A stretch of 64,000 bases of DNA from a bacterium (GTDB taxonomy: Bacteria; Oederibacteriota; CAKKQC01). The DNA lies in NCBI GenBank assembly GCA_919901855.1, contig CAKKQC010000012.1:1-64000 (forward strand). The letters run 5' to 3'. The notes beneath the pieces were generated by a model. That model searched no databases and was not told the DNA's origin. It worked only from the letters and a program-made list of their open reading frames with translations. Shown here piece by piece: positions 9,501 through 16,289 of the stretch. Numbering within the stretch: position 1 is the stretch's first letter; every line of letters starts with the position of its first letter. The position numbers were made by a program, and so were the translations under genes.

Positions 9501-11624
9501 TATCCCGCCACGAACACCTGGGTGACGAAGGCCAGCATGCCGACGGTTCGGGCAAACATGGCCGCCACGGCAGTGGTGGGGGGTACCATCTACGTCTGCA
9601 GCGGAGGCAACGATTCGGGAAATGTCGCGACCGTGGAGGCCTACGACACGGCGACGAACACATGGACGACCATGGCGCCGATCACGGTTGCACGGAACGC
9701 CGCGGCGGGGGTTGCGGTGGGCGACTCGCTCTTCGTGTTCGGCGGCAACAGCGGAGGGCTGACGGCATCGGTTGAGGCCGGGTTGACGTTTGGCGCGGCC
9801 GGGAACACGGCGCCGGGGGCGCCGTCGGCAGTGAGCGGGCCGGGGAATGGGAAGAAGAACTACAGCTACACGTACACGGTGTCGGCGACGGATCCGGACG
9901 GGGACCAGGTCAAATACGGCTGGGATTGGGATGGGAATGGGACGGTGGACGAGTGGTCGGTAATGGGAGCGAGTGGGACGCCAGACGTGCGGAGCCATAG
10001 CTGGGCGTCGGCCTCGACCAACAACGTCAAGGTGAAGACCGAGGACGCGAATGGCGCTCAGTCCGGCTGGTCCACGGCGCGGACCGTCGTGATCACGAAC
10101 GGCGGAAGCGACATCTCGTGGACGGCGGGGCCCACTTTGTCAGGGTCGCGGAACGGCGCTGCCGTCGCTGTGGTTAACGGGCTTGTATACAGCGTGGGAG
10201 GTCATGACGGGATCTCCTACCTGTCGACGGTGGAGGTCCTTGATCCAGGCACCGACACATGGACGGCGAAAGCGAGCCTGTCCGCAGGTCGAGCCTCGAT
10301 GGGTGTCGCAGTCGTGGGGGCCACGATCTTCGTCATCGGCGGGTATTCGGGAGCGTCTCTGGTGACCGTGGAGGCGTACAACACGGCTACGAACACGTGG
10401 ACGTCGCGGGCGAACCTGCCGGCCCCGCGCTATCAAACCGGTGCTGCCACCGTGAATGGCCTAGTCTATGCCATAGGTGGACAGGATGGGGCCTCGGGTT
10501 ATCCGACGGTATTTGCCTACGATCCGGTGGCCGATAGTTGGTCCACGAAGGCGAATATGCCGACGGCGCGCTCTGAACCCCACGTCGCCGCGGTGGGCGG
10601 CACGATCTACGCGATTGCTGGCGACGGCTTGGCCGTGGTCGAGGCCTACGATACGGCGACGAACTCGTGGACAACGAAGGCGAACTTGCCGGGGGGGGGC
10701 CGGTTCTCTCCGACTGCAGTTGCCGTGGGCGGGACGATCTTCGTGTGCGGTGGCAGCGATGGCGTGACGGCCACAGGGACGGTGGACTCGTACGACACGG
10801 CGACCAACACGTGGACGGTGATGGCAACCATGCCGATGGCGCGGGCACTGGCGGGAGGCGCAGTGGTCGGGGACTTGATCTACCTCGTCGGGGGTTGGGA
10901 CGTGACCACTCTCTCGACGGTGGAGTCCGGTCTCGTATTCGGCGCGCCCGCTGGCGCGCCGACGACCCCTGCCGCGCACCTGACGGGTACCGTCGCGGTC
11001 ACGCCGGAGGCGCCGGTGGTCCGGGCGCCGGTGACGGTCCGGTTCAATGTCAGAAATGACGGCACCGGAGACGCCACGGGGGTCACGGCCGCCCTGACGT
11101 TCACCGCGGGGACATGCCCGGTCACCGGGCCGTCGCCGGCGGGGCCGGTGACGATCGCGGCGGGTGCGACGCAGGAGTTCACCTGGACCTTCACCCCGAC
11201 GGGCGGGGCCGTGGCGTTCACGGTTGCGGCCGTGGGGACGGACGCCCTGACGGCGCTGGCGGTCTCGGGCAGTGCCACGCAATCCGTGACCATCAAGACT
11301 GAGGCGAAGGACAAGGTCCTCAAGGGCAAAATCCTCGTGGCGCCCAACGTCCTGGACCTCTCGACTCCGGGGAGCAGCCTCACCTTCGCCATGAAGGGGG
11401 ATCCCGGCGTGGAGGTCGAGGTCATGATCTTCTCCCTCCACGGAGCGTACGTGGGCTCCCTCAAGGGGACGGCCGGCGCCGATGGGGTCACCGCGGTCAC
11501 GCTCGCGGGGGGCCGGGTCGAGGGCAAGGTCCTGGCCACGGGCGTCTACTGGGCGCTGGTCAAGGGCGGAGGCGTCACCGATAAGCGTCAGTTCGCGGTT
11601 GTGGCGCGCAAGGGGGGCAAGTAG
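6501..11624 (+). CDS. Giant Kelch/PKD-like modular surface protein
   Basis: A 1,707-residue secreted protein. A signal peptide (residues 1-28, ending V-V-A-A-D-P) precedes four blocks of Kelch repeats (~29-315, 430-700, 815-1095, 1209-1485). Typical repeat motifs are V-G-G-T-I-Y-V-x-G-G, V-E-A-Y-D and T-N-T-W-T. The blocks are separated by three near-identical PKD/Ig-like domains (~319-428, 704-814, 1101-1207) with the core D-P-D-G-D-x-V-K-Y-G-W-D-W-D. A CARDB-like domain (~1493-1600; P-V-T-V-R-F-N-V-R-N-D-G) and a FlgD-like C-terminal domain follow. Kelch blades form beta-propellers that usually bind proteins or sugars. The stop codon abuts the next ATG, a barrel-CsgG fusion, so the two are co-transcribed. 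I read it as a surface protein exported with that barrel's help. A TTG at 6519 after AGGGGAG is an alternative start, but ATG 6501 keeps the positive n-region. Confidence 0.85.
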   Translation: MGRGALLHISHALLGLCLLVAPGWVVAADPVWSALAAMPTGRSIFGAAVLGGTPYVVGGTTTGSNAITTVEAYVPEANIWLTKVSMTTGRNNHAVVAVGSTLYAIGGWNISNLSSMEAYDPVTTAWASKASMGQARTYFAAAAIGGTIYVMGGWQGGYTYLNTLEAYDRNTNTWTTKAPMPVPRGGHAAVAIGGTIYVMGGHCQDAVSGTTYSSVIAYDPATNTWTSKADMPTRRDTFQAARVGALIVAVGGSTPTSTATALVEAYDPATDTWVTMTDMPTARNYPAVAVIGATLYVVGGYQNMQTAEAGCLTAVSIAPNTAPGAPSAVSGPGNGKKNYSYTYTVAATDPDGDTVKYGWDWDGDGTVDEWSSLVASGTPDVRSHSWSSAGTNNVKVKTQDANAAESGWSTARSVVVANGGPDISWTAAASMPGTRSSPAVAVVNGLVYCAGGGDGGYLATMVVLDPGTDSWTTKASMPTARVAPMGAAVGSTVFVIGGYVGGNTYIGTVEAYNTVTNTWTTRTSLPYASAWGGAVAMNGLIYVVGGQNFPAGAHATVSAYDPVADSWSTKASLPTAISAHAVVAVGATIYSIGGSGLATVHAYDPTTNTWVTKAPLSRGLNDATAVVVGGTIYVCGGDDGVSATTLVEAYDTATNTWTMMASLPTARTNAGGAVIGDSIYVIGGGNVTILSTVVSGLVYGAAGGNTAPGAPSAVSGPGHGKKNYSYTYTVAATDPDGDTVKYGWDWDGDGTVDEWSSLVASGTPDVRSHSWSSAGTNNVKVKTEDANGAQSGWSTARSVVVTNGGGDISWTSAAPMPTPRQGPMAGAVGNMIYVFGGNLNSASTTQSLVEAYDAGTDTWTTKANMSVVRIQAGVAVLGGTVYAISGGGPSDGVPVASVEAYDPTTNTWTARANVNTGRLAPAAAAVGGTIYLCGGIIGGGVIFAPVEAYDPATNTWVTKTAMPTPRYGLAAVVVCGTVYTIGGWNSYPGPGAVSGAVEAYYPATNTWVTKASMPTVRANMAATAVVGGTIYVCSGGNDSGNVATVEAYDTATNTWTTMAPITVARNAAAGVAVGDSLFVFGGNSGGLTASVEAGLTFGAAGNTAPGAPSAVSGPGNGKKNYSYTYTVSATDPDGDQVKYGWDWDGNGTVDEWSVMGASGTPDVRSHSWASASTNNVKVKTEDANGAQSGWSTARTVVITNGGSDISWTAGPTLSGSRNGAAVAVVNGLVYSVGGHDGISYLSTVEVLDPGTDTWTAKASLSAGRASMGVAVVGATIFVIGGYSGASLVTVEAYNTATNTWTSRANLPAPRYQTGAATVNGLVYAIGGQDGASGYPTVFAYDPVADSWSTKANMPTARSEPHVAAVGGTIYAIAGDGLAVVEAYDTATNSWTTKANLPGGGRFSPTAVAVGGTIFVCGGSDGVTATGTVDSYDTATNTWTVMATMPMARALAGGAVVGDLIYLVGGWDVTTLSTVESGLVFGAPAGAPTTPAAHLTGTVAVTPEAPVVRAPVTVRFNVRNDGTGDATGVTAALTFTAGTCPVTGPSPAGPVTIAAGATQEFTWTFTPTGGAVAFTVAAVGTDALTALAVSGSATQSVTIKTEAKDKVLKGKILVAPNVLDLSTPGSSLTFAMKGDPGVEVEVMIFSLHGAYVGSLKGTAGADGVTAVTLAGGRVEGKVLATGVYWALVKGGGVTDKRQFAVVARKGGK
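7458..7786 (+). repeat. Near-identical PKD-module DNA repeat, copy 1
   Basis: First of three copies of a ~330-bp coding module. Copies 1 and 2 (8613-8942) are identical over long stretches of their first ~240 bases, including synonymous positions, which suggests recent duplication or gene conversion. Confidence 0.85.
8613..8942 (+). repeat. Near-identical PKD-module DNA repeat, copy 2
   Basis: Second copy, offset 1,155 bp from copy 1. Its end carries an E-D-A-N-G-A-Q variant that copy 3 shares, so the copies look like mosaics. Confidence 0.85.
9804..10123 (+). repeat. PKD-module DNA repeat, copy 3 (more diverged)
   Basis: Third copy, offset 1,191 bp from copy 2. Its middle part is more diverged (V-M-G-A-S-G-T in place of S-L-V-A-S-G-T), but the flanks remain very similar to copies 1 and 2. 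Confidence 0.8.
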
Positions 11625-13043
11625 ATGCGGCGGATCGGTCGGCTCGCGGCCCTCGTCATGGCGCCGTCCGTCGCCCTGTCCGCCGCTACGGGGGCGGGAT
11701 TCCTGAACGTGCCGCTGAGCGCCCAGCAGGTGGGGATGGGCGAGGTCAGCGTTGGGGGCGGGGACGTGTCGCGGGCGTGGAGCAATCCGTCACTGTTGTC
11801 CGCGCAGTCGACGCGGGGCGAGATCGGCCTGAGCGGGGGCTCGTACTTCGACGGCGGGCATTCGGGGATGGGCGCGTGCGCGGGCTGGCTACTGGGGTCC
11901 CGGTGGTCGGTGGGGCTGGGCTTCTCGTCGGAGTCCGTGTCGTTCTCCGAGGTGGATGCCTTCGGGGATCCCGTGGGGACCTCGGTCGCGCAGAGCCAGA
12001 TGGCCATCGTGGCCATGGGCGCCGTGCGCACGGGACCGGCCAGTATCGGGATCGCGGTCAAGAGCATCTCCGACACGACCGCCAAGAACAGCGCGTCGGC
12101 CGTGGGCGCGGATGCCGGCGTCTCGGTGGAGCTGGACGGGTTCCTGGCGGGCGCCGCGGTGCGCAACCTGGGGGCGGGATTGCGGACGGCGACGGCCGGC
12201 GCCGAGGGCGGCGAGAGTCTGCCGATGGAGGTGCGCGGCGGCGTTGCGTACCGGATCGCGCCGATGGGCCTGCTGGCGGGCGTCGAATACGCCACTGCGG
12301 ACACCGTCGGCAGGATCGGCTTGGGGGCCGAGTGGTGGATCAACAAGATGTTCGCCGTCCGGGCGGGAGTGGCCGGGCTGGGCGCCGTCAACGGACAGCG
12401 CATCACGGCGGGGCTGTCGGCGCGGCTCGCCGGGATCGGCGTCGACTATGCCGCGGCGACGCACGTGCTGGGGCTGACGCACCAGGTCGGGGTCAGCTAC
12501 GGCTTCGGCGGGCCGGCGCCGGTGCCCGTGGTGACGGCGGCGGAGGCTCCCGTCGAGGAGGAGGTGGCGGCGACACCGGAGCCGGCCCCGGTGCCCGTGC
12601 CCGTGGTAGCGGCCGCGCCGGTGCCCGCGAAGCGGACCTCGGGCCTGTTGAACATGGCCGTCTCCGAGCTGATCTCGCAGGGCGTCTCGGCCAGTGACTC
12701 GGCCGTCATCTCCGACATGCTCCGCGCCGAACTCGTCAAGACGAAGAGGTTCAACATCATCGAGAAGGCGAACATGGACAAGATCCTGGCCGAGCAGGCG
12801 TTCCAGCAGTCCGGTTGCACTTCGGAGGAATGCGCGGTCAAGCTGGGCAAACTGCTCAACGTGCACCGCATGATCGTGGGCTCGTTCGGCAAGCTCATGG
12901 ACAAGTACTTCGTCAGCCTGCGCGTGGTGAACGTCGAGACCGGGGCCGTCTTGTTCGCGGATTCCGCCAAGGGGCGCACGGTCGAGGACATCGAGACGGG
13001 CATCCAGCAGCTCGCCCGCAAGATCGGCAAAGAGGTCAGATAG
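11625..13043 (+). CDS. PorV-like barrel fused to a CsgG/FlgO-like domain
   Basis: 472 residues with a signal peptide (~1-24). The N-terminal ~300 residues are PorV/PorQ-like: Q-Q-V-G-M-G-E-V-S-V-G-G-G-D-V-S-R-A-W-S-N-P followed by glycine-rich beta strands. A Pro/Ala/Val/Glu linker (~305-340) leads to a ~130-residue C-terminal domain beginning N-M-A-V-S-E-L. That domain has the CsgG/FlgO/LpoB-like pattern: D-M-L-R-A-E-L, F-N-I-I-E-K-A-N-M-D-K-I-L-A-E-Q and V-H-R-M-I-V-G-S. CsgG-type domains sit in the periplasm or form outer-membrane secretion channels. The ATG directly follows the Kelch gene stop, so the pair forms one cassette. The domain fusion is unusual; the periplasmic domain may dock export machinery or cargo, which is inference. 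Confidence 0.8.
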   Translation: MRRIGRLAALVMAPSVALSAATGAGFLNVPLSAQQVGMGEVSVGGGDVSRAWSNPSLLSAQSTRGEIGLSGGSYFDGGHSGMGACAGWLLGSRWSVGLGFSSESVSFSEVDAFGDPVGTSVAQSQMAIVAMGAVRTGPASIGIAVKSISDTTAKNSASAVGADAGVSVELDGFLAGAAVRNLGAGLRTATAGAEGGESLPMEVRGGVAYRIAPMGLLAGVEYATADTVGRIGLGAEWWINKMFAVRAGVAGLGAVNGQRITAGLSARLAGIGVDYAAATHVLGLTHQVGVSYGFGGPAPVPVVTAAEAPVEEEVAATPEPAPVPVPVVAAAPVPAKRTSGLLNMAVSELISQGVSASDSAVISDMLRAELVKTKRFNIIEKANMDKILAEQAFQQSGCTSEECAVKLGKLLNVHRMIVGSFGKLMDKYFVSLRVVNVETGAVLFADSAKGRTVEDIETGIQQLARKIGKEVR

Positions 13044-13059
13044 CGGCCGACCGGCTCCG

Positions 13060-15408
13060 CTACGGCTTCTGGCGCTTGGCCAGCGCCTCCCGCGACGCCT
13101 GCACCAGCGCCGCCACTTCCCGCCGGGGCTCCGACCAGAACTCCTTCCGGTCCGACGGGACCTCGGCGAGCGCGTTCTCGGCGGCGTCGAGGTCCCGCGC
13201 CGAGGCGGCCCGCTGGCCGGCCTTCAGGCTCCGGACGGCGCGCTCCCGCAGGGCCCAGGCGAGGTTCACGCGGTTGGGGGAATCGGCGTCGTAAACCTCG
13301 ATCGACCGGGTGATGACGGCGATGGCCTCGTCGAGGGCGCCCTCGTAGATGATCGCGGCGCCGTAGGAGGGCAGGTTGACGCAGTCGTACATGCCGGCCC
13401 GGACGGACGGCCGGAAGGCGGCGGCGGCCCTCGGCCAGTCCTCCATGGCGTAGTACACGAGCCCGAGCTGGTTCTGGATATAGAAGGTGCCGGGCACGAC
13501 GGCGAGAATCCGCTCGAACGCCCGGATCGAGTCGCGGTCCTTCCGCGAGTCGCGCAGGATCCGGGCCTCCCGGATCGCGGTCTCGGCGCCCGGCAGGAAC
13601 CAGGGTGTGGCCGGGGCTGGATCGAGCGGCCGGTCCCGGAGGCCGAAGAGGCAGATCCCGCCGCCGCGGCCGTCCACCCGGTCCGGCGCGCGGCGGATCT
13701 CGAGATGACGGCGGCAGAAATCCCACCACAACCTCAGCATCCGGTCGTTCCACGGGAACGACGCGGCGAAGTCGCTGGCCCGCTCGACGCTGACGAAGTT
13801 GTACCAGATGGTCGTAACCCCGAGCTGGCGGACCCGCCGAGCCAGTTCGGGCCCGTTCCGCGAGGTCCGCGCCAGCCGCCAGACGAGCGGTGTCTCGCCC
13901 AGGAACCCGTTGTAGAGGACGCGGCCCGGTAAACGATATGTCCGCTCCTCGCCGATCGATAGCAGGCGCCTCGTCCGTAGGAGGGCGGGGGAACGCAGGG
14001 CGGCGTCGTAGGTCGTGAGGTCCGCCGCGCGGACCGCGGCGACGGGGAGGCCCGCGTCGGCCCAGGGTCCCGTGCGGGCGGCCGGGGACCGCCAGATCGA
14101 GACCAGGGCGATGAACGCGACGAGGGCAGCGGCGGTCCGGGAGGCGCGGCCTGCAAGGCGGTCGATCGCGGGGGGCACGAGGACGGCGGCGAGCCACGCC
14201 GACGGCGCGACGAACCGGGCCATGTGACCCGCGCCGAGCGTGACGAGCGAGCCCGCGGCGATGACGGCGGCGGCGCGGACCCGGCCGGCGGCCGCGAGGA
14301 GGACGAGCCCGAGCGCGGGCAGGGGGAAATCGCGCCACCACGCGGTCAGCCACGCGCGCAGGAGCTCGCGCGGCCGGAAGGTCTCGGGGGCCCAGACGCC
14401 CATCGCCCGGACGGCGTCGTCGTTCGCCGCGCCCCACCCGGCGTCGGGGAAGAGCCGCCACAGGAGCGGGTGGACGGGGTTTCCGGTGGCCAGCCAGGCT
14501 TTGACGAGCCACGGCGCGATCGGGAGCAGGGCGACGGCCAGGCACGCCGGCATCGAGCGCCTCCGATTCGAGGGGCTCATGAGGAGGAGCCAGAGCGCGA
14601 CGAGCGGCGCGTTCGTGAGCTTGACCGCGACGGCGGCGCCGAGGAGCACGGCGGCCGTCAACGAGCCGGCCTCCAGCCAGAGGACGCCGCCCGCGACGAG
14701 GCAGGCGGCGCCCGCGAGATCGTTCTTGGTAACGGTCGACAGCCCCAGGAGGGCGGGAGAGGACAGCGCGAGCAGTCCGCCCAACCATCCGACGTTCCGG
14801 TCGCCGCGGAACCGGCCCGCCACGACCGCGGTCGCCGCCGCGGCGGCGCCGAGCAGGAGGGCGCGGGCGAGCCGGTCCTCGCCGAGCACGAGCGGGAGCG
14901 CGTGCGCGAGGTCGAACGGGAGCGAGAGCTGGAAGGTCCAGGGCACTTCGGTCAGCGGCATGCGGTGAAGGCCAAGACATGTCCACGGGAACCCGAGGTG
15001 ATACGCCAGCGTGTCCTGGTCGACGCCCGGGCACAGGAACCAGGGCACGGCCGGGAGGGCGCCCAGCCCGAGGGCCGCGAGGGCGAGGCGCGGGAACCGG
15101 GAGGCCTCCGCCACGGCCCCGGCCATCGGCGACGCGATGATCCCGCGGGGCCGGCCGGCGAGGGCCACGACGGGAAGGGCCGCGAGGACGAGTACGGGCA
15201 CGAATAGGCCCGTCAGCGCCAGACCCAGCAAGCTGGTCCCGAAGGCGATCAGCCCGAGGAGGCCGGTCACGCCCCACCGGTCCAGCGCGCTCACGGGCCG
15301 GTGCCGCAGCCACGTGGCGGGCGAGGCTCCGGCGCGGGCGAGGAGCTCCCAGAGGACGGCGGCGGCCGCGGTCAACCCGAGCGCGGTGGTGGCGGCGTGC
15401 AGGGTCAT
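13060..15408 (-). CDS. GT-C-like membrane glycosyltransferase with TPR tail (family A, member 1)
   Basis: 782 residues. The N-terminal ~500 residues hold many hydrophobic spans. A first-loop motif, D-Q-D-T-L-A-Y-H-L (~128), matches the acidic D-x-L-x-Y-H-L signature of GT39-like lipid-phosphate-sugar-dependent transferases. Further family marks are T-K-N-D (~215), V-K-A-W-L-A-T-G-N-P (~301), R-Q-L-G-V-T-T-I-W-Y-N (~526), N-D-R-M-L-R-L-W (~550) and L-P-G-A-E (~605). The last ~150 residues are TPR-like helices. It probably transfers a sugar from a polyprenyl phosphate on the outer face of the inner membrane; the acceptor is unknown. It is monocistronic, convergent with the barrel-CsgG gene (16-bp gap) and divergent from the 15514 operon. 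Confidence 0.7.
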   Translation of the reverse strand: MTLHAATTALGLTAAAAVLWELLARAGASPATWLRHRPVSALDRWGVTGLLGLIAFGTSLLGLALTGLFVPVLVLAALPVVALAGRPRGIIASPMAGAVAEASRFPRLALAALGLGALPAVPWFLCPGVDQDTLAYHLGFPWTCLGLHRMPLTEVPWTFQLSLPFDLAHALPLVLGEDRLARALLLGAAAAATAVVAGRFRGDRNVGWLGGLLALSSPALLGLSTVTKNDLAGAACLVAGGVLWLEAGSLTAAVLLGAAVAVKLTNAPLVALWLLLMSPSNRRRSMPACLAVALLPIAPWLVKAWLATGNPVHPLLWRLFPDAGWGAANDDAVRAMGVWAPETFRPRELLRAWLTAWWRDFPLPALGLVLLAAAGRVRAAAVIAAGSLVTLGAGHMARFVAPSAWLAAVLVPPAIDRLAGRASRTAAALVAFIALVSIWRSPAARTGPWADAGLPVAAVRAADLTTYDAALRSPALLRTRRLLSIGEERTYRLPGRVLYNGFLGETPLVWRLARTSRNGPELARRVRQLGVTTIWYNFVSVERASDFAASFPWNDRMLRLWWDFCRRHLEIRRAPDRVDGRGGGICLFGLRDRPLDPAPATPWFLPGAETAIREARILRDSRKDRDSIRAFERILAVVPGTFYIQNQLGLVYYAMEDWPRAAAAFRPSVRAGMYDCVNLPSYGAAIIYEGALDEAIAVITRSIEVYDADSPNRVNLAWALRERAVRSLKAGQRAASARDLDAAENALAEVPSDRKEFWSEPRREVAALVQASREALAKRQKP

Positions 15409-15419
15409 GGTCTCCCAGC

Positions 15420-15425
15420 ATGATA
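15420..15425 (-). promoter_or_regulatory. Candidate -10 box for family A member 1
   Basis: TATCAT on the minus strand, 11 bases before the ATG at 15408. GGGAG just before the ATG could also act as a ribosome-binding site. Confidence 0.4.
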
Positions 15426-15497
15426 GGGGAAGGGGGATGAGACACGGTAACGCGCGATAGCGCCCGCCTTCGCCAGACGTTGCCGCCGATGCGGCGG

Positions 15498-15503
15498 TAG
15501 AAT
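15498..15503 (+). promoter_or_regulatory. Candidate -10 box of the ileS-lspA-lgt operon
   Basis: TAGAAT, 10 bases before the ATG at 15514. No Shine-Dalgarno sequence lies between them. No good -35 was found at the usual distance. Confidence 0.45.
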
Positions 15504-15513
15504 ATCACCCACG

Positions 15514-16287
15514 ATGAACAGATACCTTGCCGGCCTTGCCATGGCGCTCACCCTCGTTTCGGGCGCGACTTTCGCGGCCGCTCCGGCCGATGGCCCGGCC
15601 GACCCGCTTGGGCTCGATGCCGGCGCCGCGAAGGACGAGGCGGCATTTCTGGCCTGGGTCAAGGACCCCCGCACCGCGCCCATGCATCCGCTGGCCAAGC
15701 TCAAACTGGTCGTGCAGAAGGACGAGAAGAACCGGGCGGACTATTTCGCGTTCCTGCTGAACCAGGCGGGGATCAAGGGCGCCGGGGCGAAGGCCTTCAA
15801 GGCAATGGCCGAGACCATCTACGTCCGGAGCCCCTTCTTCGACTCGCCGCCGGCGACGCGCGAGCTCCAGCAGAAGGACGCGCGGCTGGCGTTGAAGCTC
15901 GAGAAGCAGGGCCGGGAGTTCTTCAAGCTCGTGCCCCGCGAGGCCCGGGTCCGCGTCTACACTATCGGCGAGAAGTTCGAGGTCGCGCGGTTGGCGATGC
16001 TCAACCTCGTCACGATGGCCCAGTCCGAGATCACGGACGCCTGGATCGACCAGGAACGCGCGGACGAGACCCGGAACGAGGCCGGTTATTTCTACGGGCT
16101 CTGCAAGGGCGCGAGCGCCGCGACCGTGCACGCCGTCACCGAGGACTTCAAGCTGACCGTGACTTTCATGCTCACGTTCGCGGGGCCGCCCTCCTACCTC
16201 AGCAAGGTGGAGAAGAACAAGGTCAGGGCCAAGCGTAGAGCGGATCGCGCCAAGCTCCTGAAGAGCCTCACGCCGATCAGCTTCTAG
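15514..16287 (+). CDS. Secreted protein of unknown function, first gene of the ileS operon
   Basis: 257 residues with a clear signal peptide (M-N-R-Y-L-A-G-L-A-M-A-L, cleavage after A-T-F-A-A-A near residue 23). I do not recognize the family. The mature part is mostly helical in character, rich in Lys, Ala and Glu, has a single cysteine and no repeats, and ends with a strongly basic segment (K-N-K-V-R-A-K-R-R). Its stop is 2 bases before ileS, so it shares the operon with ileS, a DUF5665 gene, lspA, lgt and an rluD-like gene. A periplasmic location is inferred from the signal peptide. Confidence 0.75.
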   Translation: MNRYLAGLAMALTLVSGATFAAAPADGPADPLGLDAGAAKDEAAFLAWVKDPRTAPMHPLAKLKLVVQKDEKNRADYFAFLLNQAGIKGAGAKAFKAMAETIYVRSPFFDSPPATRELQQKDARLALKLEKQGREFFKLVPREARVRVYTIGEKFEVARLAMLNLVTMAQSEITDAWIDQERADETRNEAGYFYGLCKGASAATVHAVTEDFKLTVTFMLTFAGPPSYLSKVEKNKVRAKRRADRAKLLKSLTPISF

Positions 16288-16289
16288 AG

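Noticed and set aside
10461-11441. Long antisense frames opposite the Kelch gene
   Set aside because: They mirror the repeat structure of the real gene and have low-complexity sequence; no start signals.
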